Shown here piece after piece: positions 1 through 7,697 of a stretch of 64,000 nt of DNA. The notes beneath the pieces are model-generated. The model saw nothing but the letters and a program-made list of their open reading frames with translations, was not told where the DNA came from and did no database searches. The stretch is from positions 2,548,501 through 2,612,500 of the forward strand of contig NZ_OZ038523.1 of assembly GCF_964036595.1 (NCBI RefSeq), in the 5' to 3' direction. Made by a program: the position numbers and the translations under genes. Source of the DNA: Tenacibaculum sp. 190524A05c. Lineage in GTDB: Bacteria; Bacteroidota; Bacteroidia; Flavobacteriales; Flavobacteriaceae. Positions within the stretch are counted from its first letter, which is position 1. The number at the start of each line of letters is the position of its first letter.

Positions 1-2
1 CT

Positions 3-668
3 ATGGAATTGAATAAAGAACAGATTAAAAAAATAGATTCATTTCTTGAAGCTATTGGTGTTGAGTACATTGATATTCGTTTTGAAATGGTAGATCATAT
101 TGCTTCAGAAATAGAAGATAATGTGGAAGACATTGATTCTTTTTTCAAAGAAGATGGCTTTCAAACCACTTTCATAAAATTTATGTTGAGCAAAAAAGAA
201 TCCCTTTTACAAAAGTATAGAGCTCAAGAAAAGAACTTGAATTTATTTTTTATAAAGTCATTTTGCAAAAGTATTGTAAAAACACTTTTAACCCCAATTA
301 CCTTAACAACAAGTCTTTTTTTAATTTTTATAACAACAAAACTTGGTCATACTTACTTTAAAGAACTGTCTATTTTCTTTATTACACTAACCTTTTTAAT
401 GCATATAAATACTTCCATTAAAATTAATGTATTTATGAAGAAATACCATGAAATTAAGTTTATCAGTTTTTATATGATACTTATTTCAATGTTGTCTTTA
501 TTAATTATGATATTCCCAGGCTTTATTCATGTTTTCGTTGAAGGGAATTACTCTACAGCTGCTTTGAATAAATCCTTATTTACGCTATTAGTAACAGGTA
601 TTGTACATCTTAATTTTTATCATAAAAGTAAGATTGTTATTCAAAGATTTAAACATTTAATTCAATAG
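3..668 (+). CDS. Tandem paralogous membrane protein, copy 1
   Basis: Unrecognised 221-residue protein. The first ~90 residues are soluble and charged and open with the block MELNKEQI..ID, then a DIRxEMVDHIASEIED motif near residues 24-40. Four predicted membrane helices follow (about 88-115, 120-142, 150-177, 185-205). The next gene begins 3 bases after the stop and has the same opening block and architecture, so this is the first of three co-transcribed paralogs. The start lies two bases from the window edge, so upstream context is invisible. In relatives such proteins may sit beside PadR-type regulators; that is memory, not seen here. Function unknown. Confidence 0.8.
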   Translation: MELNKEQIKKIDSFLEAIGVEYIDIRFEMVDHIASEIEDNVEDIDSFFKEDGFQTTFIKFMLSKKESLLQKYRAQEKNLNLFFIKSFCKSIVKTLLTPITLTTSLFLIFITTKLGHTYFKELSIFFITLTFLMHINTSIKINVFMKKYHEIKFISFYMILISMLSLLIMIFPGFIHVFVEGNYSTAALNKSLFTLLVTGIVHLNFYHKSKIVIQRFKHLIQ

Positions 669-671
669 GCT

Positions 672-1328
672 ATGGAGTTGAATAAAGAACAAATAGAACA
701 TATTGATTATGTTCTAGAGAAAAAAGGTATTCAATACTGGGATTTACGTATTGAAATGATTGATCATATCGTTTCTGATATAGAAAATCACGCAACATCA
801 GACAACTTTAAAAAAGAATTTGAAAATGCCTTAATTAGAGTAAAATGGAATAAGAGTTTATTGTCTGAAAACAAAGTTGGCTGGAAAAATATCAATAAGA
901 GATATCGTAATTTATTTAAAAAAGAGCTGCTAAAATTCTTTCTTTCAACAAAAAAATCGTTTTTAGTGATAGCCTTTTTTATAATCTATTATACATTATC
1001 TCAAAACTTAACTTTTGCTATTTTCAGTAAAATTAGCTACATCATATTTACACTTCCGATGTTGATTGTTTTAGTATCTTCTATTTGGTTACTTTTCAAA
1101 AGATTTGGAAAGTCAGTCCACATCAGTTATGGACTATTTTATTTTTCTTTCTCCTTTCTGATGATAAATTCGGTAATTCATTTTATGAGATACACTTCCG
1201 ATACAAACCAACAAATTATATGGTTGATTACCTTACCAATATATTTGGCAGCAATGTATGCGGGCTTCATAGTTTTTACAACTGCAATAAAAAAAGTAAC
1301 ACAAATTAAAAAAGAACTTGCGCTATGA
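672..1328 (+). CDS. Tandem paralogous membrane protein, copy 2
   Basis: Unrecognised 218-residue paralog of its upstream neighbour. It opens with the same MELNKEQI block and repeats the DLRIEMIDHIVSDIE motif at about residues 24-38. Four hydrophobic stretches follow (about 92-114, 118-145, 150-172, 182-205). It starts 3 bases after the previous stop, and its own stop overlaps the next start by 4 bases (ATGA), so the three genes are almost certainly translationally coupled. An acidic DH-containing N-terminal helix domain joined to a four-helix membrane domain suggests a membrane-anchored interaction module, but no function can be assigned. Confidence 0.8.
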   Translation: MELNKEQIEHIDYVLEKKGIQYWDLRIEMIDHIVSDIENHATSDNFKKEFENALIRVKWNKSLLSENKVGWKNINKRYRNLFKKELLKFFLSTKKSFLVIAFFIIYYTLSQNLTFAIFSKISYIIFTLPMLIVLVSSIWLLFKRFGKSVHISYGLFYFSFSFLMINSVIHFMRYTSDTNQQIIWLITLPIYLAAMYAGFIVFTTAIKKVTQIKKELAL

Positions 1329-2017
1329 AATTAACAGATAACAACATAACAGAATTATATAAATTTACTAGAAAGCATTTCGTTGAGCATTATGATGTTC
1401 AAACAGAATTAGTGGATCATCTAGCAAATGATATCGAAGCTATTTGGGAAGAAGATCCGAATCTAAGTTTTGAAAAAGCCAGAGATAAATCTTTCAAAAA
1501 ATTTGGTGTTTTTGGTTTTATGAATGTCGTAGAAGAAAAGCATAAACAGGTTGGAAAAAGATATCGTAAAGTTTTATGGACATTATTTAAAGCGTGGTTT
1601 AAACTCCCAAAACTTGCAACAACACTGGCGCTAATTTTTCTGTTTTACACCATCCTTAGATTACCATCAATAGGAACATATTTCTATTATACTATCCTAG
1701 GAGTTTATATGGTTTACTTTTTTGTTAGATGCAGATTACTAATGGTAAAACATAAAAGAAAAGTAAAAGAAACTGGAAAAAACTGGTTACTTGAAGATAT
1801 TATTTTTAAACTCGCTTCCTCTAATTTCTTAATACTGTTGAGTAATGCCTTCAACATACTTCAATTTGGAGATTTACTTCAAGAAATGCAATATGCTTTT
1901 CTAGTAGCTGTTTTATTGGTAATGTTATTACTTGTTGGATATATCACCTTGGTGTTAATTCCAAACAAAGCAGAAGAATTACTGGAAGAACAGTATCCCG
2001 AATACAGCCTAGTTTAG
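1325..2017 (+). CDS. Tandem paralogous membrane protein, copy 3
   Basis: Third and most diverged paralog, 230 residues. The N-terminal soluble part keeps the pattern VQTELVDHLANDIE near residues 25-38, matching the DIRxEMxDHI motif of copies 1 and 2. The segment before the first membrane helix has KRYRKVLWTLFKAW, comparable with KRYRNLFKKELLKF in copy 2. Four hydrophobic helices follow (about 94-112, 116-138, 160-183, 190-212). It overlaps copy 2 by 4 bases. The stop is one base from the convergent rsmI stop, so transcription from both sides meets here. Function unknown. Confidence 0.8.
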   Translation: MKLTDNNITELYKFTRKHFVEHYDVQTELVDHLANDIEAIWEEDPNLSFEKARDKSFKKFGVFGFMNVVEEKHKQVGKRYRKVLWTLFKAWFKLPKLATTLALIFLFYTILRLPSIGTYFYYTILGVYMVYFFVRCRLLMVKHKRKVKETGKNWLLEDIIFKLASSNFLILLSNAFNILQFGDLLQEMQYAFLVAVLLVMLLLVGYITLVLIPNKAEELLEEQYPEYSLV

Positions 2018-2018
2018 C

Positions 2019-2690
2019 TTATTTTTTACCATCAACAATAATTACAATTTCGCCTTTGGCTGGTTTTTCTGTATAATATGATAACACTTCTTTTACACTT
2101 CCTCGCTTGGTTTCTTCAAACATTTTGGTAAGCTCTCGAGAAACTGAAACTTGACGTTCTTCTCCAAAATACTCGGAGAAATTTGATAAGGTTTTTAGAA
2201 GTTTATGCGGACTTTCGTAGAAAATCATTGTTCTGCTTTCTTCTGCTAAAAGTTTCAATCGGGTTTGTCTACCTTTTTTAACCGGTAAAAAACCTTCAAA
2301 AACAAATTTATCATTGGGTAAACCTGAATTCACTAAAGCAGGAACAAAAGCTGTTGCTCCAGGTAAACATTCAACTTCTACCCCATTTTGAATACAAGCT
2401 CTTGTAAGTAAAAATCCTGGATCAGAAATTGCTGGTGTACCAGCATCAGAAATTAAAGCAAACGTTTCTCCAGCTTGAATTCGTTTTACAATATTCTCAA
2501 CTGTTTTATGCTCATTATGCATATGATGAGATTGCATTGGTGTGCTAATATCAAAGTGCTTTAGCAGTTTTCCACTAGTTCTTGTATCCTCTGCTAAAAT
2601 GTAATCTACTTCCTTTAAAACAGTTAGTGCTCTAAACGTGATATCTTCTAAATTTCCTATCGGTGTAGGTACCAAATACAGTTTACTCAT
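2019..2690 (-). CDS. rsmI: 16S rRNA (cytidine(1402)-2'-O)-methyltransferase RsmI
   Basis: 223 residues, the usual length for the flavobacterial enzyme. RsmI methylates the 2'-OH of C1402 in the decoding centre of 16S rRNA using S-adenosylmethionine. Family motifs of the tetrapyrrole-methylase fold are visible: PTPIGNLEDIT near residue 8, AEDTRTSGKLL near 34, and the glycine-rich ISDAGTPAISDPG near 80. FYESPHKL near 157 is also characteristic. It is divergent from dxs across 38 bases. A TAGCTTTG box ends only 5 bases upstream of the ATG, so the transcript may be nearly leaderless. Confidence 0.95.
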   Translation of the reverse strand: MSKLYLVPTPIGNLEDITFRALTVLKEVDYILAEDTRTSGKLLKHFDISTPMQSHHMHNEHKTVENIVKRIQAGETFALISDAGTPAISDPGFLLTRACIQNGVEVECLPGATAFVPALVNSGLPNDKFVFEGFLPVKKGRQTRLKLLAEESRTMIFYESPHKLLKTLSNFSEYFGEERQVSVSRELTKMFEETKRGSVKEVLSYYTEKPAKGEIVIIVDGKK

Positions 2691-2728
2691 ATAACAAAGC
2701 TACAACAAAGTTTTAGTACATTTGTCTC
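2691..2728. promoter_or_regulatory. Divergent promoters of rsmI and dxs
   Basis: Two exact Bacteroidota -7 boxes (TAnnTTTG) lie in this 38-base gap. TACATTTG at 2717-2724 reads towards dxs, whose ATG begins 5 bases after the box. TAGCTTTG on the minus strand (2702-2695) reads towards rsmI, whose ATG starts 5 bases after it. Transcription normally begins about 4-8 bases after the box, so both messages would start at or beside their start codons. No good -33 TTG box is visible at the usual spacing for either. Confidence 0.55.
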
Positions 2729-4504
2729 ATGTCTGAAAAGTTGTTACAACATATTAATTTTCCTAAGGATGTTAGGAGTTTAAATCCTGAGCAATTGCCC
2801 AAATTAGCTCAAGAATTAAGACGTTTTATCATTGATGTTGTAGCCACAAAAGAAGGGCATTTAGGTGCCAGTTTAGGAGTTGTAGAATTAACCATTGCGT
2901 TACATTATGTATTTAATACTCCTGAAGACTTATTGGTTTGGGATGTTGGACATCAGGCATACGGACATAAAATTTTAACGGGTCGAAAAGATGTTTTTCA
3001 TACGAATCGACAATTGAATGGAATTTCAGGTTTTCCTAAACGAAGTGAAAGTGAATACGATACTTTTGGAGTTGGACATTCTTCAACTTCTATTTCTGCG
3101 GCATTAGGAATGGCAATCGCTTCTCAAATTAAAAAGGAAGACAAACAACATATTGCTGTGATTGGTGATGCTTCAATTGCTAGTGGAATGGCATTCGAAG
3201 CCTTAAATCATGCTGGAGTTACAAATGCAAATTTGTTGGTTATTTTAAACGACAATGCTATTGGAATTGATCCTTCAGTTGGTGCGTTAAAGGAATATTT
3301 AACTCGAATGAAATCAAAGCGAAGTGATATTGAACAACACAATATTATTGAAGCATTAAACTTTGATTATTCAGGGCCAATTGATGGTCATAATTTGGAA
3401 GAATTGATTTCTGAATTAAATCGCTTGAAAGAAATTGAAGGTCCAAAATTCTTACATGTTACAACAACTAAAGGAAAAGGATTAAAACAAGCAGAAGAAG
3501 ATCAGGTTAAATATCATGCTCCTGGAAAATTCGATAAAGTCTCTGGTGATCTACTACCAAAACCCAGTATTACACAACCTCCAAAGTACCAAGATGTATT
3601 TGGTAAAACCATTGTGGAATTAGCACAGCAAAATGAAAAAATTGTAGGAATTACTCCTGCTATGCTTACGGGAAGTTCATTGAAATTTATGCTAGATAAA
3701 TTTCCTGAAAGAACATTTGATGTTGGAATTGCCGAACAACATGCCGTTACTTTAGCTGCTGGAATGGCAACTGAAGGAATCATCCCTTTTTGTAATATCT
3801 ATTCTACTTTTTTGCAAAGAGCATATGATCAAATCATTCATGATGTTGCTACTCAAAACCTTCCTGTAATTTTTTGTTTAGATAGAGCAGGTTTGGTTGG
3901 ACAAGACGGAGCAACACACCATGGAGTTTTCGATTTAGCGTACTTACGATGCATTCCTAATATGATCATTTTTGCTCCACGAAATGAAGTAGAGTTGCGC
4001 AATATAATGTACACGGCTCAACTGGGATTAGATCATCCAATTGCAATTCGATATCCTAGAGGAAGAGGAATTACAGTAGATTGGCAAGGACCTTTTGAAG
4101 CTATAGAAATTGGAAAAGGAGTTTCTATCAAAGAAGGAACAGATATCGCTGTTTTATCTATAGGAACTATTGCCAAAAATGTTTCAGAAGCAATAGATTT
4201 AGCAACTGATAAAGCCAAGGTTGCGCATTATGATTTGCGATTCGTTAAACCATTAGATGAAAATTTATTACACTCTGTATTTCAAAAGTTTGATAAAATT
4301 CTAACTATTGAAGACGGAACGGTAAATGGAGGTTTTGGATCTGCTATTTTAGAATTCGCAGCAACACATAAGTATAACAATTCAATTACTGTTATAGGAA
4401 TTCCAGATACTTTCGTCAATCATGGAACTATTGATGAACTTCAGCAACTTTGTAAAATAGATTCAGTTTCTATTTCTAATCAAATCAACGATTTAATAAA
4501 ATAA
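2729..4504 (+). CDS. dxs: 1-deoxy-D-xylulose-5-phosphate synthase
   Basis: 591 residues. The enzyme condenses pyruvate and glyceraldehyde-3-phosphate, using thiamine diphosphate, in the first step of the MEP isoprenoid pathway; the product also feeds thiamine and pyridoxal synthesis. The ThDP region is visible as VGHQAYGHKILTG (~72-85), GDASIASGMAFEALNHAG (~146-163) and NDNAIGIDPSVG (~175-186). The pyrimidine domain has GIAEQHAVTLAAGMA (~335-349) and the C-terminal transketolase domain has FVKPLDENLL. It is shorter than the ~620-residue E. coli enzyme, as seen in other flavobacteria. Its start is fixed by a -7 box ending 5 bases upstream. Confidence 0.95.
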   Translation: MSEKLLQHINFPKDVRSLNPEQLPKLAQELRRFIIDVVATKEGHLGASLGVVELTIALHYVFNTPEDLLVWDVGHQAYGHKILTGRKDVFHTNRQLNGISGFPKRSESEYDTFGVGHSSTSISAALGMAIASQIKKEDKQHIAVIGDASIASGMAFEALNHAGVTNANLLVILNDNAIGIDPSVGALKEYLTRMKSKRSDIEQHNIIEALNFDYSGPIDGHNLEELISELNRLKEIEGPKFLHVTTTKGKGLKQAEEDQVKYHAPGKFDKVSGDLLPKPSITQPPKYQDVFGKTIVELAQQNEKIVGITPAMLTGSSLKFMLDKFPERTFDVGIAEQHAVTLAAGMATEGIIPFCNIYSTFLQRAYDQIIHDVATQNLPVIFCLDRAGLVGQDGATHHGVFDLAYLRCIPNMIIFAPRNEVELRNIMYTAQLGLDHPIAIRYPRGRGITVDWQGPFEAIEIGKGVSIKEGTDIAVLSIGTIAKNVSEAIDLATDKAKVAHYDLRFVKPLDENLLHSVFQKFDKILTIEDGTVNGGFGSAILEFAATHKYNNSITVIGIPDTFVNHGTIDELQQLCKIDSVSISNQINDLIK

Positions 4505-4513
4505 GTTTTTCTT

Positions 4514-4539
4514 AAAATTTGAAGGTATCTTCAGATTTT
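4514..4539 (+). terminator. Probable terminator after dxs
   Basis: An 11-base-pair hairpin with one G-U pair (arms 4514-4524 and 4529-4539) has a four-base loop and an A/T-rich 3' arm ending in TTTT. It begins 10 bases after the dxs stop. The U tract is short, so this is only a moderate candidate. Confidence 0.45.
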
Positions 4540-4713
4540 AACATGGCGTGAATATAGCATTAGTTATATTTACCTGAACTTATCTATTAACCATGAAACG
4601 AACATTAATTTTCCTCATTTCAGCTTCATCAGAGAAATGATTAAAATTAAGGGGAGTTACTGAATGTATTTAAATTTTTTAAATATTCGAAAATTAAAAA
4701 ATCTTAAAACCAG

Positions 4714-6633
4714 ATGAAAATAAATCTTACCAAACTAATTCTTTTACTAGGATTAACGGTTACCATGAGTTGTTCTAAAACAGCTAAAAAAGAGGTTGAG
4801 CCTGTTAATTACGTAAAAGAAAATTACACCAAGAAAGAAGTAAAAATTACAATGCGAGACGGCGTAAAATTGCACGCCACGATTTACGCTCCTAAAGACA
4901 CTACTAAAACCTATCCTATTTTATTACAGCGCACACCATATAGTTGCAGACCTTATGGTGAAGATCAAATGCGACCAAAAATTGGTCCGAATGAAATTTT
5001 AATGAAGGAAGGAAACATTATCGTTTATGAAGATGTTAGAGGACGTTGGATGAGTGAAGGTGTTTATGATAACATGCGTGCTTATATTCCAAACAAAACT
5101 GAAAAACAGTCGGATGAAACTACTGATACTTATGACACTATTGACTGGTTAGTTAAAAATGTTCCACATAACAATGGAAAAGTTGGAACTTGGGGAATTT
5201 CTTATCCAGGACATTATGCTACAGTTTCAACAATTGATGCGCATCCTGCTTTAAAAGCTGCTTCTCCACAAGCTTGTATTGGAGACTTTTTCTTTGATGA
5301 TTTCCACCATAACGGAGCATTTTTATTAAGCTATTTTAGAGCAATTTCATTATTTGGAACGTATAAAGATCAACCAACGGATAGTGCTTGGTATTCTTTC
5401 CCAAAAATGAACACCCAAGATCAATATCAATTCTTCTTGGATAAAGGTCCATTGAAAAACTTAAACGAGTATTTCCAATACGATAAACCAGATTCTAAAA
5501 ATGTGGCTTCAAAAAGTGATATTGATGATTTCTTCTGGAAAGAAATTGTAGAACACCCAAACTATGATTCGGTTTGGCAAAGTAAAGGAATCATTCAGCA
5601 TTTAGATAAAGTACCTTCTACAGTAGCAACAATGATAGTTGGTGGATGGTTCGACGCAGAAGATTTATACGGGCCATTAGAAACGTATAAAGGAATTGAA
5701 AAAAATCAACCTAATAATTACAATACAGTTGTATTTGGTCCTTGGGATCATGGAGGATGGTCTCGTAGTAAAGTGAAAAATGCAGTTGGAAATTATTATT
5801 TCGGAGATTCAATTTCATTAAACTTTCAGAAAAATATTGAAACAAAATTCTTCAATCATTTCTTAAAAGGAAGTGGTTCAAAAGAAAGCGGATTGCCAGA
5901 AGCTTATGTTTATGATACTGGTAAAAAAGAATGGAAATCATATGATGTTTGGCCTCCAAAAAATGCACGAAAACAATCTTTGTTTTTAACCGAAGATCAA
6001 AATCTATCGAATACAAAAACGAACACATCTAAAATTTCGTTTGTAAGTGATATTAAAAGACCTGTTCCATATTCAGAAGATATTAAGACTGTTTTCACTC
6101 CTAGAAAATATATGACCGATGATCAGCGTTTTGCCGCAAGAAGACCAGATGTTTTAGTATTTGAAACTGAAATAATGGAAGAAGACATGACATTAGCTGG
6201 AGACATTTTAGCGAAGTTAAATGTGGCAACAACAGGAACTGCTGCCGATTGGATTGTTAAGGTAATTGATGTTCATCCAAGTGATTTGAAAAACGATAAT
6301 GAGGATATGCAATCTCACATGAAGCTAAGCAACTATCATATGATGGTGCGTAGTGAGGTGTTAAGAGGCCGTTTTAGGAATAGTTTTGCTAATCCGGAAC
6401 CATTTACACCAAATAAGAAAACAAAGGTAGATATAAAGCTACAAGACGTTTTTCACACGATTAAAAAAGGACACAAACTTCAAATTCAAGTTCAAAGTAC
6501 ATGGTTCCCATTAATTGATTTGAATCCGCAAATCTATGTAGACAATATTTATAAAGCAGATGAGAAAGATTTTAAAACACAAACTCACTCTGTCTTTACG
6601 GATTCTAGCATAGAGTTTACAGTTTTGAAATAA
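4714..6633 (+). CDS. CocE/NonD-family hydrolase, lipoprotein (X-Pro dipeptidyl-peptidase S15 family)
   Basis: 639 residues. A lipoprotein signal with lipobox TMSC ends at Cys20, so the protein is probably exported and anchored to a membrane. The alpha/beta-hydrolase domain has the oxyanion/RD region (EDVRGRWMSEG, ~110-120) and the nucleophile elbow GISYPGH with the catalytic Ser near residue 168. Later come GGWFDAEDLYG (Asp region) and PWDHGGW (His region). The C-terminal half is the beta-rich jelly-roll typical of X-Pro dipeptidyl-peptidases and CocE esterases. Relatives hydrolyse peptides, cocaine-like esters or beta-lactam esters; substrate cannot be read here. A 209-base gap precedes it and a bidirectional terminator follows. 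Confidence 0.88.
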   Translation: MKINLTKLILLLGLTVTMSCSKTAKKEVEPVNYVKENYTKKEVKITMRDGVKLHATIYAPKDTTKTYPILLQRTPYSCRPYGEDQMRPKIGPNEILMKEGNIIVYEDVRGRWMSEGVYDNMRAYIPNKTEKQSDETTDTYDTIDWLVKNVPHNNGKVGTWGISYPGHYATVSTIDAHPALKAASPQACIGDFFFDDFHHNGAFLLSYFRAISLFGTYKDQPTDSAWYSFPKMNTQDQYQFFLDKGPLKNLNEYFQYDKPDSKNVASKSDIDDFFWKEIVEHPNYDSVWQSKGIIQHLDKVPSTVATMIVGGWFDAEDLYGPLETYKGIEKNQPNNYNTVVFGPWDHGGWSRSKVKNAVGNYYFGDSISLNFQKNIETKFFNHFLKGSGSKESGLPEAYVYDTGKKEWKSYDVWPPKNARKQSLFLTEDQNLSNTKTNTSKISFVSDIKRPVPYSEDIKTVFTPRKYMTDDQRFAARRPDVLVFETEIMEEDMTLAGDILAKLNVATTGTAADWIVKVIDVHPSDLKNDNEDMQSHMKLSNYHMMVRSEVLRGRFRNSFANPEPFTPNKKTKVDIKLQDVFHTIKKGHKLQIQVQSTWFPLIDLNPQIYVDNIYKADEKDFKTQTHSVFTDSSIEFTVLK

Positions 6634-6651
6634 ATCCTATTACATAATAGA

Positions 6652-6690
6652 TAAAAAAAAGCGAATCTGATGAGATTCGCTTTTTTTATT
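6652..6690. terminator. Bidirectional terminator between convergent genes
   Basis: Perfect 8-base-pair stem GCGAATCT/AGATTCGC (6661-6668 and 6673-6680) with loop GATG, flanked by nine A on the left and seven T on the right. It can terminate both the plus-strand hydrolase and the minus-strand small gene. The same stem recurs in the terminator at 9616-9645, on the far side of the 6741-9404 island. Confidence 0.85.
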
Positions 6691-6740
6691 CACACTTTAT
6701 CTAAGTATTTGAATTACATCTTTCCTTTACATTAAATATA

Positions 6741-7118
6741 CTATTGCTGTCTCGTATATTTTAATAAGTTTGTACTTCTATCACCTAAATAATCTAAATA
6801 CATTACAGTATCATTTAATCCATTTATATCATACTCATTAGTGTCTTTTGGATCATTTATATTTACTGTTTTCAAATATGAAAAAGTAACTCCATTTGAC
6901 GCTGTAGATTCACTAATACTATAATTATAAGTATTATCAATACTTCCTTGATAATAATCATATAATTTGCCATTTGTGGTAAACACTAACTTACACTCGA
7001 GACATCCTTCAGGAATCCAAGTTCCAATAATTAATTCTTTATCGTTTTGTATTGTTTGTATTATTGTAAAGCTAGCTAAGCTTAATACAAATAATATAAA
7101 TAGTGTTATTTTTCTCAT
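6741..7118 (-). CDS. Small exported lipocalin-like protein
   Basis: 125 residues. The N-terminus is a typical signal peptide (MRKITLFILFVLSLASF, no lipobox Cys). After it comes LIIGTWIPEGC and then a run of short beta-like segments, the general look of the small lipocalin-like proteins common in flavobacteria. Cys residues in PEGCLECKL (~38-44) could form a disulfide. It lies 11 bases downstream of the DUF6705-like gene on the same strand. Function unknown; the fold call is weak. Confidence 0.55.
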   Translation of the reverse strand: MRKITLFILFVLSLASFTIIQTIQNDKELIIGTWIPEGCLECKLVFTTNGKLYDYYQGSIDNTYNYSISESTASNGVTFSYLKTVNINDPKDTNEYDINGLNDTVMYLDYLGDRSTNLLKYTRQQ

Positions 7119-7129
7119 TTAAAAAACTT

Positions 7130-7681
7130 CTACTGTTTTGTCAAGTTTATTTTACGAGGGATTATTTGTTCATCTTCTTGAATACAATTATCAGAATAAA
7201 ATTCTCCGTCAACTTGTAAAGAGAGCTCCATTTTTTTGTTTTGAGAATCATACACAGATATGTATATGTTTCCATTTTGACCACAATTTCCTCTACCAAT
7301 GTATCGTAAAAGGTAGCCTCCTGATTTAGTTAAATAGCGACCACTAACTGTCATTACATCATTATCAGGTAGCGACAATGTGTTTTCTATAACTACTCCT
7401 TTAGCGTTTGTTATTTTATATCGCATTAATAATAAATCTTCTTTGAATCTTTCTTCTAAATATTCCTGTGTTTTTTTTATAATTCTAAATTCGTAGGTTT
7501 TGTTATCAAGGACACCTTTCCAAACCCCCTCATATTTGTTTAAAACATTATTTACGTCTTTGATATAAGCCCCTTCTGGTAAATCAGAATTGTAATCAAC
7601 TAGATTTTCAATCGTAATTATTTGAGATTTACAGCTGATACTTATTAGTATTATGAACAATAAGGTTATATTTTTTTTCAT
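7130..7681 (-). CDS. DUF6705-like lipoprotein
   Basis: 183 residues. The signal peptide ends in a lipobox ISISCKSQ, so it is likely a lipoprotein. The mature part begins with IITIENL and LPEGAYIKDVNNVLNKYEG followed by WKG and an interrupted beta-strand pattern, which I recognise as the multicopy DUF6705 family of flavobacteria; that assignment is from memory. It starts 17 bases after the stop of the broken JAB-like gene and precedes the lipocalin-like gene, so the three probably form one transcript. A role as a protective partner of the upstream protein is speculation. Confidence 0.6.
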   Translation of the reverse strand: MKKNITLLFIILISISCKSQIITIENLVDYNSDLPEGAYIKDVNNVLNKYEGVWKGVLDNKTYEFRIIKKTQEYLEERFKEDLLLMRYKITNAKGVVIENTLSLPDNDVMTVSGRYLTKSGGYLLRYIGRGNCGQNGNIYISVYDSQNKKMELSLQVDGEFYSDNCIQEDEQIIPRKINLTKQ

Positions 7682-7697
7682 GATTTTTTTATTTATG

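Noticed and set aside
4592..4639. Fifteen-codon ORF (MKRTLIFLISASSEK) before the peptidase gene
   Set aside because: Looks like a signal-peptide start but has no continuation, no promoter box and no repeat partner; chance in AT-rich DNA is likely.
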